From Poindextera sp041691315 (GTDB taxonomy: Bacteria; Pseudomonadota; Alphaproteobacteria; Caulobacterales; Caulobacteraceae), in the NCBI GenBank assembly GCA_041691315.1, contig JBEPUW010000013.1:22255-86254 (forward strand): 64,000 nt of DNA. Direction: 5' to 3'. Every line of letters starts with the position of its first letter. Position 1 is the stretch's first letter. Below, one piece after another: positions 7,685-16,550 of the stretch. The translations under genes and the position numbers were made by a program. Under the pieces are notes generated by a model. It did not search any database and had not been told where the DNA came from. It saw nothing but the letters and a program-made list of their open reading frames with translations.

Positions 7685-9700
7685 ATGCATCACGCCGACA
7701 TCGTCATCCAGGATCGCGAGGAGCTGTTCTTCCTGCTGTGCGAGGCCGCCGAGTTCGAGCACGCGGTGATGTGCAGCTATCTCTACGCCATGTGGAGCTT
7801 GAAGCGGGACGTGAGCGAAGGCGTGACCGCCGACGAGCTGGCGGCGATCGAGCGGTGGCGGCGGTCGCTCAGGCAGGTGGCGCTGGAGGAGATGCTGCAC
7901 CTGTCGCTGGTCAATAACCTGCTGGCCGCCACGGGGTCGGCGCCGCAGCTGTGGCGGCCGGCGTTTCCGGTCAGCCCCGGTTATTTTCCGGCCAATGTGG
8001 TCATGCGGCTCTCACCCTTCAGCCGCCGCACCCTCGACCACTTCATGTATATCGAGCGGCCGGAAGGCGTCGAGCTGGTGGACGGCGCCGGCTTCGACCA
8101 CCCGACCCACCACGTCCGGCCTTCCAGGCCCGACCTGCTGACGCCGACGCCGCGCGACTATGCCAGCCAGGGCCAGCTCTATCACCGCATCCTGCGCGGC
8201 CTGGCCGATCTGGTCGACCAGATCGGCGAGGAGAACGTCTTCGTCGGCCACGACCAGGCCCAGGTCGGCCGCGCCGAGATCGGCATGCCCGGCCTGTTCA
8301 ACATCACCGATCTGGCCTCGGCCCGCCGCGCGATCGAAGAGATCGTCGAGCAGGGCGAGGGCGCGCCGGCGCACCAGGCGGCCTCGCACTTCCAGCGCTT
8401 TTCGGCGATCCGCGAGGAGCTGGAGGCCCTGCTGCAGACGCGGCCGGACTTCGAGCCCGCCCGGCCGGTGGTGGAGAACCCCTGCCTCGACAGCGAAGCC
8501 GGATCGTCGGACCTGAGCCAGATCTGCGACCCGGTCACCGCCAAGGTCGTCGATTTGGGCAACGCCCTCTATGCGCTCTTGATGCGCACCTACGCCCAGG
8601 TGTTCTCGCCCGCGCCGCTGCCGCGCGAACTGCGCGTCGAACTCTCCGCGGCGGCCACCGAGTTGATGTACGCGATGAGCTTCGTCGGCGAGGCGGCGAC
8701 CAGCCTGCCAGCCGGGATACTCAGCCTCGGCGGCACGGCCGGCCTCACCTTCGCGCTGCCGATCGCGTCGGGCCAGCTGGTGCAGCGCTGCGCCGCGCAG
8801 ATCCTCAGCGAGCGCACCCGCGAACTGGCCACGGCGGCCGGCCAGTTGGAAGCGAGTGCGCCGCTGGCCGGGCTCAGCGGCAAGCTGACCGCCCTGGCTG
8901 ACCGTTTCGCCGGCCTGCATGAGCGGTTCGAGACCCACCTGACCCTGGCGGTCGACGCCGTGGCCAACATCCGCGCCCCGGCCGCGCCGCCGCCGAGCCC
9001 GCCGGTGAACGCGGCCCTCGCCGGGGACGATCCGAACGTGGCCTCGACGCCCGAGATCACGCTGCGCTTTGACTCTGCGCGCTGCATCCATTCGCGCCAC
9101 TGCGTGCTGGGCGCCCCCGGCGTCTTTCTGGCCAACGTCAAGGGGCCGTGGCTGCATCCCGAGAGCGTGTCGGTGGAGCGCTGCGGCGAGATCGCCCGCG
9201 ACTGTCCGTCCGGCGCCATCACCTACGAGCGCCACGACGGTGGGGCGCAGGAGACGCCGCCGGCCGTCAATGTGCTGAGCGTGCGCGAGAACGGACCCTA
9301 TGCCGTGCATGCCCAGATCGAACTGGCGGGACAGGCCGCGATGTTCCGCGCCACGCTTTGCCGGTGCGGCAAGTCGGCCAACAAACCCTTCTGCGACAAC
9401 AGCCACCGCGCCGCCGGGTTCGCGGCTACCGGTGAACCCCCGACCGTGGAGTCCGATCCGCTCGACGCCCGCGATGGCGCGTTGACGATCACGCCGGTGG
9501 TGGACGGGCCGCTGCAGATCAACGGCGCCCTGGAAATCTGCTCGGGCACCGGCCGGACGCTGAACCGGGTCGAGAACACGCGCCTCTGCCGCTGCGGCGC
9601 GTCCGGAACCAAGCCCTTCTGCGACGGTTCGCACGCCCGGATCGGCTTCCGCTCGGAGAACCCGGCCGCCGCGACCTCGGCGGCGCGTCCGACTGTCTGA
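7685..9700 (+). CDS. Ferritin-like / ferredoxin / double CDGSH iron-sulfur protein
   Basis: A 671-aa modular protein. Residues about 5-250 form a ferritin-like di-iron domain of the VioB/iminophenylpyruvate dimer synthase type (EFEHAVMCSYLYA, then EEMLHLSLVNNLL: E..H ligand pairs). An alpha-helical middle follows. About 455-520 is a divergent mono-cluster ferredoxin domain (Cys467, CIHSRHC, later CPSGAITYE). Two CDGSH domains follow: C-R-C near 559 with CDNSH, and C-R-C near 635 with CDGSH. CDGSH domains bind redox-active 2Fe-2S clusters. The likely role is cytosolic redox or iron handling, or a di-iron oxygenation with built-in electron transfer; no substrate can be read. It has no operon partner. 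Confidence 0.88.
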   Translation: MHHADIVIQDREELFFLLCEAAEFEHAVMCSYLYAMWSLKRDVSEGVTADELAAIERWRRSLRQVALEEMLHLSLVNNLLAATGSAPQLWRPAFPVSPGYFPANVVMRLSPFSRRTLDHFMYIERPEGVELVDGAGFDHPTHHVRPSRPDLLTPTPRDYASQGQLYHRILRGLADLVDQIGEENVFVGHDQAQVGRAEIGMPGLFNITDLASARRAIEEIVEQGEGAPAHQAASHFQRFSAIREELEALLQTRPDFEPARPVVENPCLDSEAGSSDLSQICDPVTAKVVDLGNALYALLMRTYAQVFSPAPLPRELRVELSAAATELMYAMSFVGEAATSLPAGILSLGGTAGLTFALPIASGQLVQRCAAQILSERTRELATAAGQLEASAPLAGLSGKLTALADRFAGLHERFETHLTLAVDAVANIRAPAAPPPSPPVNAALAGDDPNVASTPEITLRFDSARCIHSRHCVLGAPGVFLANVKGPWLHPESVSVERCGEIARDCPSGAITYERHDGGAQETPPAVNVLSVRENGPYAVHAQIELAGQAAMFRATLCRCGKSANKPFCDNSHRAAGFAATGEPPTVESDPLDARDGALTITPVVDGPLQINGALEICSGTGRTLNRVENTRLCRCGASGTKPFCDGSHARIGFRSENPAAATSAARPTV

Positions 9701-9704
9701 GCCG

Positions 9705-10466
9705 TCAGCCGCCGCCGTTGATGTTGATCTTCTGGCCGTTGGCGTATGGGTTCGCCGACGAGACCAGCCAGGTGACCGCGCTGGCGACGTCCTCGGGCGT
9801 GCTGACCCGGCCGAAGGGCGATCGGGCGTCGAGGTCGTGGATGTCCTCGATTCCTGATGTGGCGCGCGTCAGGCGCTTGCCCATCTCAGTGACCGTGAGG
9901 CTGGGGGCGACGATGTTGCAGCGGATGCCGTGCTGGCGCTCCTCCTTGGCGATCGTCAGCGCCAGGGCCTCCATGGCCGCCTTGCCCATGTTGTAGGGGC
10001 CGCCGCGGGCGCCCATGCCGAGAGTCGCGACCGACGAGATCATGATGATGTCGCCGCGGCCTTCCTTGCGCAGGTGCGGGATGGCGAGCTTGCTCAAATA
10101 GTGCGGACCGAAGGCGTGGATGCGCACCACGCGCTCCATCTCGGCCGGATCGGTGTCCGCCACCGACTGGCCGCGGCTGGCGATGCCGGCGTTGTTGACC
10201 AGGATGCCGATGCCGCCGAAGTCCTTCACCACCTCGGCCACCATGGCCTCGTCCTCGTCCCAATTCTCCACCGAGGCGGCATAGGCCTTGGCCTTGCGGC
10301 CCATCGCCTCGATCTCGCCCACCGTCTCGGCAGCGGCGTCGGCATCCTTGCGGTAGTTGACCGCCACGTCCGCGCCGGCCTCGGCGAGGGACAGCGCAAT
10401 GGCCTTGCCGATGCCGCGACTGGCGCCGGTGACGAGGGCGGTGCGCCCGGAGAGGTCGATCTTCAT
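9705..10466 (-). CDS. SDR family oxidoreductase (FabG-like)
   Basis: A 253-aa classical short-chain dehydrogenase. It has TGASRGIG (cofactor glycine motif, about 14-21), NNAG (about 91-94), the Ser of MISSVAT and the catalytic Y-x-x-x-K (YNMGK, about 158-162), ending in the ANGQKININGGG strand typical of 3-oxoacyl reductases. Arg at the end of beta-2 (NYRKD) favours NADPH. The substrate is not predictable from sequence. It lies 41 bp downstream of hpnN on the same strand, so it may be cotranscribed with the transporter, but no hopanoid role is known for it. Confidence 0.9.
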   Translation of the reverse strand: MKIDLSGRTALVTGASRGIGKAIALSLAEAGADVAVNYRKDADAAAETVGEIEAMGRKAKAYAASVENWDEDEAMVAEVVKDFGGIGILVNNAGIASRGQSVADTDPAEMERVVRIHAFGPHYLSKLAIPHLRKEGRGDIIMISSVATLGMGARGGPYNMGKAAMEALALTIAKEERQHGIRCNIVAPSLTVTEMGKRLTRATSGIEDIHDLDARSPFGRVSTPEDVASAVTWLVSSANPYANGQKININGGG

Positions 10467-10507
10467 GGTCGTGGAGTCCTGACTGAACTTGTTCGCGAGG
10501 ACGACGC

Positions 10508-13150
10508 CTAGGCCGCCGCCTCGCCGTGTCGCGCCTCGCCCTCCGGCGCGGGCTCGGGGTGGGCCGGCGGGTCGCCCATCAGGGCGGGCTGGAAGAGCAG
10601 GGCCGAGACCAGGGTCCAGAGCAGCGATATCATCAGAAGCTTGCCCATGCTGGCGGTGCCGGGGTGGCTGGAGGCCCAGAGGCTGCCGAAGCCGGTGGCG
10701 GTGGTCAGGGCGCTGAAGAACACCGCGCGCGCCAGGCTGGAGGTGAGCAGGTGCGAACCGCCCGAGCGCCAGCTCATGACGAAATAGATGTGGAAGGCCA
10801 CCCCGATGCCGAACAGCAGCGGCAGGGCGATGATATTGGCGAAATTCAGCGGCTGGCCGATGATCACGCAGCTGCCCATGGTTAGAAGCCCGGTGAGCAC
10901 GATCGGGGCCATGGTGATGGCCACGTCGCGCACCCGTCGCAGCACCGCCAGCAGCAAGAGCGTGATGGCGATGAACGAGAGCACGCCCGCCTCGACAAAG
11001 GCGCCGACGATGGTGCGGCCGCCCTCATAGATGCCCAGCGCCGCGCCGGTCACGTCCGGGACCACCGGGACGACCGCCTTGATGAACCTGTTGAGCACGG
11101 CGTTGTCGTTGGAATCGCCCTTGGGGATGATCGATACCCGGGCGCGGCCGTCGGGCGTCACCCAGTCGCGCACCATGTCGGGCGGCAGGCTCTGCAAGGA
11201 GATCGGCTGCGGCTGCAGCGAGGCGCGCACCTGGGTGAGCAAGATGCCCAGGCCCGGCATCAGCACCTGCGCCGCCTTGGCGCGGGCGGCCGGCGCGGCC
11301 TTGGCCAGGTCGTCCAGGTCGCCAGCCAGGCGCTGGGCGTCGCTGGCCGCCGCGCCGGTCTGGCCGCCGGCCGCCGAGCTCAGCGCGGTCGCCGTCTGGG
11401 TCAGGCTGGCGACCACCTCGGCGTCGCTCGGCGGCGGCGCCACCACCGGCGGGTTCAGCGTCAGGTCCAGCAGGTTGGAGGCGTCGGCGATGGTCGCCAG
11501 CTTCGTCGGCTGGTCGGCGGGCACGAAGCTGGAGAGGGTGCGCGCGTCGAGCACCACGGGGATCTTGCGCACCTTGCCGGCGATCGCATCGGCGGCCGGC
11601 AGGTTGGGGCTGACCTCCTCCAGGGTGTTGGTGGCCTGGTTGGGGTCCTTCATCAGGTCGTAGAGGGTGGCGACCGATTCTGCCTTGCTGCTGCGCAGAT
11701 GCATCGGGTTGAAGTCGAAGTGCAGCAGCGGCAGGAGCGCCGCCGAGACCAGGGCCGCGCCGACGCCGGTGCCGATCACCAGCCGCCGGTGGCCGAGCAC
11801 ATAGTGGTCGATCCGCGCCAGGCTCGGATGGGTTCCTCGCTCCGGCGCGCCGGGCGGGCGGCTCAGCCGGATCAGGGCCGGCAGCACGGTGAGGTTCAGG
11901 CTGAGCGCGATGAACATGCCGACGCCGGCGATCACCCCCAGCTGCGAGATGCCGTAATAGTCGGTGGGGGCAAAGGCCAGGAAGCCGGCGGCGATCGCCG
12001 TCGCGGCCAGGGCCAGCGAGCGGCCCATGCCGGCCCCGGAGGCCAGCAGAGCCTCCGACACCCCGGTCTCGCCCATGTGTTCGGCGCGATAGCGGACGCT
12101 GAACTGGATGCCGAAATCGATGCCGAGCCCGACGAACAGCGGGATGAAGGCGACCGAGATGGCGTTGAAGCGATGGAAGATCAAAAGCCCCATGGCCGCG
12201 GTGCAGACCAGGCCAAGGAAGGTGGTCAGCAGGATCGAGATGATCAGCCTGGCCGAGCGCACCGCCAGCCAGAGCATCAGGATGATGGCGCTGACCGCCA
12301 GCGTTCCGATCAGCCCGGCGCGGTCGGCCAGGCTGCCGAACTCCTCGTCCTCCAGCGGAATATTGCCGGTCAGGCGTACGCGCACGCCGTGGGCGAGGTC
12401 GAGCTGCAGCGCCTTGGCGTCGGCGCGGATGGCCTGGGTGGGGGCCTGGCCGGGCTGCAACCGGGCGAAGTCGAGGCTGGGATCGAGCAGGATGATATGG
12501 CGCAGCTCGCGCGGATCGGGCGCTCCGCTGCTGATCAGGCTGCGCCAGGAGAAGAAGGTCGGCTTGCCGGCCCGCACCCCCTCCAGCGCGTCTGCCAGCC
12601 GCTGGATGGGCTTGTGGATGTCCTCCAGCGACGCCTGGCCCAGACTGACGCCCTGCAAGGCGGTGGACAGCGCCCCCATCAGCCCGCGGATCGACGGGTC
12701 GGCGGCGATCGGACCCAGGAAGGGCTGAGCCTGGATCAGCTGCGCCGTGGTCGACTGCACGTCCTTGGTCGGCAGATAGAGCAGGCCCTCATGGTCCCAG
12801 AACGGCCCCGCGTCGGGCCGGCGCACGGCGTTGAACAGGGTCGGCTCGGCTTTCAGCCGGGCGGCGAGGGCCGCGGCGGCCTGTTCGGCCAGTTCGGGCG
12901 TCTGGCCGTCGACCACCACCACGATCTGCGAGCCGTTGGGCGGAAAGGCCTTGTTGAACGCCGCCTCGCGGATCCGCCAGGGCAACTTCGGCGAGAGCAG
13001 GGCGGCGGTGTCGGTGCTCATGGCGAAGTGGCCGACGGCGTACATGCCCGCGGCCACGCCCAGCACGATCGCCAGTACAAGCACGATCCAGGCCTGGCTG
13101 GCGCACAGGGCGACGAGCCGTCCGATGAGCGACGGGCGGGTCGTCACCAC
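10508..13150 (-). CDS. hpnN: Hopanoid transporter HpnN (RND/MMPL family)
   Basis: An 880-aa RND-type membrane protein. It has a first TM segment (IVLVLAIVLGVAAGMYAV), a large periplasmic domain, a TM bundle with GLGIDFGIQFSVRYR, a second periplasmic domain and a C-terminal bundle including FGIGVAFHIYFVMSWR. HpnN exports hopanoids from the inner to the outer membrane (shown in Rhodopseudomonas and Burkholderia). The frame extends to 13510, but that part is low-complexity and covers the divergent mlaA start. I chose GTG at 13150 (VVTTRPSLIGRL); 13147 is also possible. It is divergent from mlaA. Confidence 0.9.
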   Translation of the reverse strand: MVTTRPSLIGRLVALCASQAWIVLVLAIVLGVAAGMYAVGHFAMSTDTAALLSPKLPWRIREAAFNKAFPPNGSQIVVVVDGQTPELAEQAAAALAARLKAEPTLFNAVRRPDAGPFWDHEGLLYLPTKDVQSTTAQLIQAQPFLGPIAADPSIRGLMGALSTALQGVSLGQASLEDIHKPIQRLADALEGVRAGKPTFFSWRSLISSGAPDPRELRHIILLDPSLDFARLQPGQAPTQAIRADAKALQLDLAHGVRVRLTGNIPLEDEEFGSLADRAGLIGTLAVSAIILMLWLAVRSARLIISILLTTFLGLVCTAAMGLLIFHRFNAISVAFIPLFVGLGIDFGIQFSVRYRAEHMGETGVSEALLASGAGMGRSLALAATAIAAGFLAFAPTDYYGISQLGVIAGVGMFIALSLNLTVLPALIRLSRPPGAPERGTHPSLARIDHYVLGHRRLVIGTGVGAALVSAALLPLLHFDFNPMHLRSSKAESVATLYDLMKDPNQATNTLEEVSPNLPAADAIAGKVRKIPVVLDARTLSSFVPADQPTKLATIADASNLLDLTLNPPVVAPPPSDAEVVASLTQTATALSSAAGGQTGAAASDAQRLAGDLDDLAKAAPAARAKAAQVLMPGLGILLTQVRASLQPQPISLQSLPPDMVRDWVTPDGRARVSIIPKGDSNDNAVLNRFIKAVVPVVPDVTGAALGIYEGGRTIVGAFVEAGVLSFIAITLLLLAVLRRVRDVAITMAPIVLTGLLTMGSCVIIGQPLNFANIIALPLLFGIGVAFHIYFVMSWRSGGSHLLTSSLARAVFFSALTTATGFGSLWASSHPGTASMGKLLMISLLWTLVSALLFQPALMGDPPAHPEPAPEGEARHGEAAA

Positions 13151-13334
13151 GCCGTCCGCGGCGCCTGACCGCCGAATACGCAACCGATCATGGGCGCCTG
13201 CCTCTCCCCGTGTTGGCGCGGATTGAACATGACTGGACCAAGCCCGTCCAGCCCAGGGCGCCGATCGCCGCCGAGCCCTGGTTGCGCAAGGGCTGGCGCG
13301 CCCTAATATGTGTCGATCAGCGAAGGGGGACCTC

Positions 13335-14417
13335 ATGCGCCGCAACGGCTTAGCCGCCCTGGTCGGCGCCATGATGGTCGGCGCAAGCCCGATCGCGCAC
13401 GCCCAGAGCGTCCCGCCGCCGGCCCCCTCGGCGGCCCAGCCGCCAGCGCCGCCGCCGGCGGCCGCCGCGCACACGCCGGGCGATCCCTGGGAGCGGCTGA
13501 ACCGCCTCAACTACGCGATCGAAAGCGCGCTGGATCGTCACCTGATCGTCCCGATCACCCACATCTACGCGGCGATTACCCCGGGTCCGATCGGCAGGGG
13601 CATCCACAATGTGCTGGTCAACCTGTCGGAGCCCACGGTCTTCTTCAACGACGTGCTGCAGGGCCACATCAAGCAGGCCGGAGTGACCGCCGGGCGGTTT
13701 CTGACCAACTCGACGATCGGCGTGGCCGGACTGATCGATGTCGCCGGCAAGTGGGGCATGCCGCATCACAACAACGAATTCGGGGTGACCTTGGGTCATT
13801 ACGGGGTCCACCCGGGCCCCTATATGTATCTGCCGCTTGGCGGGCCGACCACGCTGCGCGACCTGGTCGGCGCCGGTGCGGACTTGCTGATGGATCCCTT
13901 CCACTGGGCGCGCTTCGCCAGCCAGAGCGAGATCAACGGGGTGCGCCTGGTGGTGGGCGGCCTCGACACCCGCGAGGCCGTCGAGGCGCAACTGAACGCC
14001 CTGCTGAGCGACGCCACCGACCCCTATGCGACGCTGCGCTCGGTCTATCTGCAGAACAAGCAGAGCGAGATCGATGGTGACACCGCGCCGCTGGACCTGC
14101 CCAGCTTCGACGCGCCGGCGCCGACCCCGCCGGGACCGACGGCGGCGAACCTGTTCCTCGACTCCAGTACGCCCAGCCAACCCGACGCCCAGCAAAAGGC
14201 GCTCGATGACGCCGCGGCCCTGAAGCTGATGAGCCAGCCCTACGGCCTGGCCAGCGCTGACCTCGACCGCGCCGCCCAACTCGGCCAGACCCTGGGCGGC
14301 CTCCGCGCTGTCGAAAAGGGCATGGCCACGCAGGTCACCCCGGCCGCCGCACCGAGCGAGGCCACGGAGGTAGCGTCGCCGGACGCGCCGGATACCACGC
14401 TGGCCGCAGCCAACTAA
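13335..14417 (+). CDS. mlaA: MlaA/VacJ family protein
   Basis: A 360-aa protein. It has a signal peptide (MRRNGLAALVGAMMVG..AHA) and a Pro/Ala-rich linker. The MlaA domain (about 57-245) contains DPWERLNRLNYAIE, LSEPTVFFNDVLQG, RFLTNSTIGVAGLIDVA and the family-typical LGHYGVHPGPYMYLPLGGPTTLRD. A disordered C-terminal tail (about 255-360) is unusual in length. The signal ends in an Ala cleavage site, not a lipobox Cys, so it is not a classical lipoprotein. MlaA forms an outer-membrane channel for lipid traffic. A GGGGA RBS precedes ATG 13335. It is divergent from hpnN, and together with hpnM suggests a hopanoid/phospholipid transport set. Confidence 0.88.
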   Translation: MRRNGLAALVGAMMVGASPIAHAQSVPPPAPSAAQPPAPPPAAAAHTPGDPWERLNRLNYAIESALDRHLIVPITHIYAAITPGPIGRGIHNVLVNLSEPTVFFNDVLQGHIKQAGVTAGRFLTNSTIGVAGLIDVAGKWGMPHHNNEFGVTLGHYGVHPGPYMYLPLGGPTTLRDLVGAGADLLMDPFHWARFASQSEINGVRLVVGGLDTREAVEAQLNALLSDATDPYATLRSVYLQNKQSEIDGDTAPLDLPSFDAPAPTPPGPTAANLFLDSSTPSQPDAQQKALDDAAALKLMSQPYGLASADLDRAAQLGQTLGGLRAVEKGMATQVTPAAAPSEATEVASPDAPDTTLAAAN

Positions 14418-14439
14418 CTAGGAGGAGAGTAAACCGGGT

Positions 14440-14462
14440 CCTTCTCCCCTCGCGGGAGAAGG
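14440..14462. repeat. Short GC-rich palindrome, possible bidirectional terminator
   Basis: A 9-bp perfect stem (CCTTCTCCC / GGGAGAAGG) around a CTCGC loop, between the convergent ends of mlaA and ispA. It resembles half of the larger palindromic repeats at 18084, 21939 and 59246. No T-run follows on either strand. Confidence 0.6.
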
Positions 14463-14495
14463 GGCGCGTTGGACCGGCCAAATTTGGGCTCGCGG

Positions 14496-15425
14496 CTACG
14501 AAGCCCGATCCAGCAGGTAGAAGGGCAGGGCGCGAAGATCGTCGGCCTCCGCACCATATAGCGCGAGGCTGGCCGTCGCGGCCCTGGCCAGGCGGACCGA
14601 TTCGGCGCGGGCCTTGTCGACGCCGTAGAGCGAAATGAGCGTGGCCTTGCCCTGTTCCTGGTCCTTGCCCACCGCCTTGCCAGCCTGCTCGGCGGTGCCC
14701 AGCGCATCGATGAGGTCGTCGGCGATCTGGAAGGCCAGGCCCATGCCGCGGGCAAAGTGGTTCAACCTTGAACGATCGTCTGTCCCCGCGCCGGCCAGAA
14801 TCGGTCCGGCCTCGCAGGCGAATTCGAACAAGGCGCCGGTCTTCAGCTGCTGCAACAGGATGACTTCCGCCTCGCCGTAGTCGCGCTCGGGGGCCAGGAT
14901 GTCGATCATCTGGCCGCCGATCATGCCGTCGGACCCGGCGGCCCGCGCCAGCCGCGCCACCAGTTCGGCCCGAACATCCCCGGATGGGTGCGTCGCCGAA
15001 TCGGCCAGGATGCCGAAGGCCAGCGTCAGCAGCGCATCTCCGGCCAGCACCGCCGTCGCCTCGTCGAACTGCCGGTGCGTGGTGGGCCGCCCCCGGCGCA
15101 GGTCGTCGTCGTCCATGCACGGCAGGTCGTCATGGATCAGCGAATAGGTGTGCAGGCACTCGATGGCAGCCGCGACCCGAAGGCCGCGCTCCTGGGGGAC
15201 CTTGAACAGGCCGGCGCTGGCCACGGTCAGGAAGGGCCGCAGGCGCTTGCCGCCGGCGAAAACCGCATAGCGCATGGCCTCTGCGACGCGGGCGTGCAGC
15301 CCCTCCGGCCGCGGCAGCACCGCGTCCAGGGTCTGGTCGATCAGCCCGGCGGTCTGCTTCAGCGACGCCTCGAGCGTCTGCATCTGGGCCGGGCCGGGAT
15401 CGGAAATGGTGTCGGAAACGCTCAT
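14496..15425 (-). CDS. ispA: Polyprenyl (farnesyl/geranylgeranyl) diphosphate synthase
   Basis: A 309-aa trans-isoprenyl diphosphate synthase. The first Asp-rich motif is in HDDLPCMDDDDLRRGRPTTH, the second is DDLID (after GLAFQIA), and the Arg pair is GGKRLRP. It condenses IPP with DMAPP/GPP, probably to FPP, the substrate of HpnD. ATG 15425 (MSVSDTISD) was chosen; the upstream extension is GC-rich shadow. It is divergent from ispH, 164 bp apart, so two steps of isoprenoid supply flank one promoter region inside the hopanoid locus. A geranylgeranyl product cannot be excluded. Confidence 0.92.
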   Translation of the reverse strand: MSVSDTISDPGPAQMQTLEASLKQTAGLIDQTLDAVLPRPEGLHARVAEAMRYAVFAGGKRLRPFLTVASAGLFKVPQERGLRVAAAIECLHTYSLIHDDLPCMDDDDLRRGRPTTHRQFDEATAVLAGDALLTLAFGILADSATHPSGDVRAELVARLARAAGSDGMIGGQMIDILAPERDYGEAEVILLQQLKTGALFEFACEAGPILAGAGTDDRSRLNHFARGMGLAFQIADDLIDALGTAEQAGKAVGKDQEQGKATLISLYGVDKARAESVRLARAATASLALYGAEADDLRALPFYLLDRAS

Positions 15426-15589
15426 GCGCGGACGATAGCCGCGACCTTGGCCGTGCGGAAAGTCAGGAATGCGCAGGCGCGAGAAAATTACGCGCTCAGC
15501 GATTAGACTCGGCGGGTGTCTTCCGAACACGGCCCGGATGGCTTACCTTGCACTGCAACGCGTTTTAACCGCGTCGGCAGCGAGATTCG

Positions 15590-16537
15590 ATGGTCAAGGT
15601 CTACCTAGCTCAGCCCCGTGGCTTCTGCGCAGGCGTCGTGCGCGCGATCGACATCGTCGACCGCGCCTTGGTCAAGTTCGGCCAGCCGGTCTATGTGCGC
15701 CACGAAATCGTGCACAATCGCCACGTCGTCGACACGCTGAAGCGCAAGGGGGCCATCTTCGTCGAGGACGTGTCGGAGATCCCCGACAACGCCGTCACCG
15801 TGTTCAGCGCCCATGGCGTGGCGCAATCGGTGGTCAAGGAAGCCGCGTCGCGTAAGTTGCCGGTGATCGACGCCACCTGCCCGTTGGTCTCCAAGGTGCA
15901 TATGCAGGGCAAGCGCTATGTCAGTCGCGGCCGCACCCTGGTGCTGATCGGCCATGCCGGCCACCCGGAGGTCGAGGGCACCATGGGCCAGGTCGGCGGG
16001 CCTGTGCACCTGATCTCATCGGAGGCCGACGTGCTCAGCCTCGACGTGCCGCTGGACACGCCGCTGGCCTATGTCACCCAGACCACCCTCAGCGTCGATG
16101 ACACCAAGGGCGTGATCGCCGCGCTGGAAGCCCGCTTCACCGACGTGGTCGGGCCGGACACCGCCGACATCTGCTACGCCACCCAGCATCGGCAGACCGC
16201 CGTGCGCGACCTGTGCAAGGTCGCCGAGCTGATCCTGGTGGTCGGGGCCCAGAACAGCTCCAACTCCAACCGCCTGCGCGAGATCGGCGTCGAGGAGGGC
16301 CTGCCCAGCTATCTGATCGCCGACGCCAGCGATCTCGACCCGACCTGGATCGACGGGGTTTCCGCCATCGGCCTCACCGCCGGCGCCTCGGCGCCCGAGG
16401 CCCTGGTGGTCGAGGTGATCGAAGCCCTGCGTAAGCTTACCGACGTGGATGTGATACAGATGGACGGCGTGGAGGAGAACATCGAGTTCCGTCTCCCCGC
16501 GGCGCTCCGCGAACGCGTCATCGAACCCACCACCTGA
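15590..16537 (+). CDS. ispH: 4-hydroxy-3-methylbut-2-enyl diphosphate reductase
   Basis: A 315-aa IspH. The three cluster-binding cysteines are Cys13 (GFCAGV), Cys97 (DATCPLVSKVH) and Cys195 (DICYATQHRQ). SAHGV, GHAGHPEVEGT and QNSSNSNRL are also conserved. The enzyme uses a 4Fe-4S cluster to make IPP and DMAPP in the last MEP step. It is followed 13 bp later by hpnH, the usual hopanoid arrangement, so it probably serves hopanoid precursor supply. A second copy elsewhere in the genome is possible but not visible here. Confidence 0.96.
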   Translation: MVKVYLAQPRGFCAGVVRAIDIVDRALVKFGQPVYVRHEIVHNRHVVDTLKRKGAIFVEDVSEIPDNAVTVFSAHGVAQSVVKEAASRKLPVIDATCPLVSKVHMQGKRYVSRGRTLVLIGHAGHPEVEGTMGQVGGPVHLISSEADVLSLDVPLDTPLAYVTQTTLSVDDTKGVIAALEARFTDVVGPDTADICYATQHRQTAVRDLCKVAELILVVGAQNSSNSNRLREIGVEEGLPSYLIADASDLDPTWIDGVSAIGLTAGASAPEALVVEVIEALRKLTDVDVIQMDGVEENIEFRLPAALRERVIEPTT

Positions 16538-16550
16538 AGGGAATATCGCC

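Noticed and set aside
8012..9634. 540-codon open frame on the minus strand antisense to the CDGSH gene
   Set aside because: Antisense shadow with no family features. The same applies to the long antisense frames over hpnN and dxs.
13151..13510. N-terminal extension of hpnN
   Set aside because: Low-complexity Gly/Ala/Arg-rich sequence covering the divergent mlaA start; no family homology. The GTG at 13150 was used.
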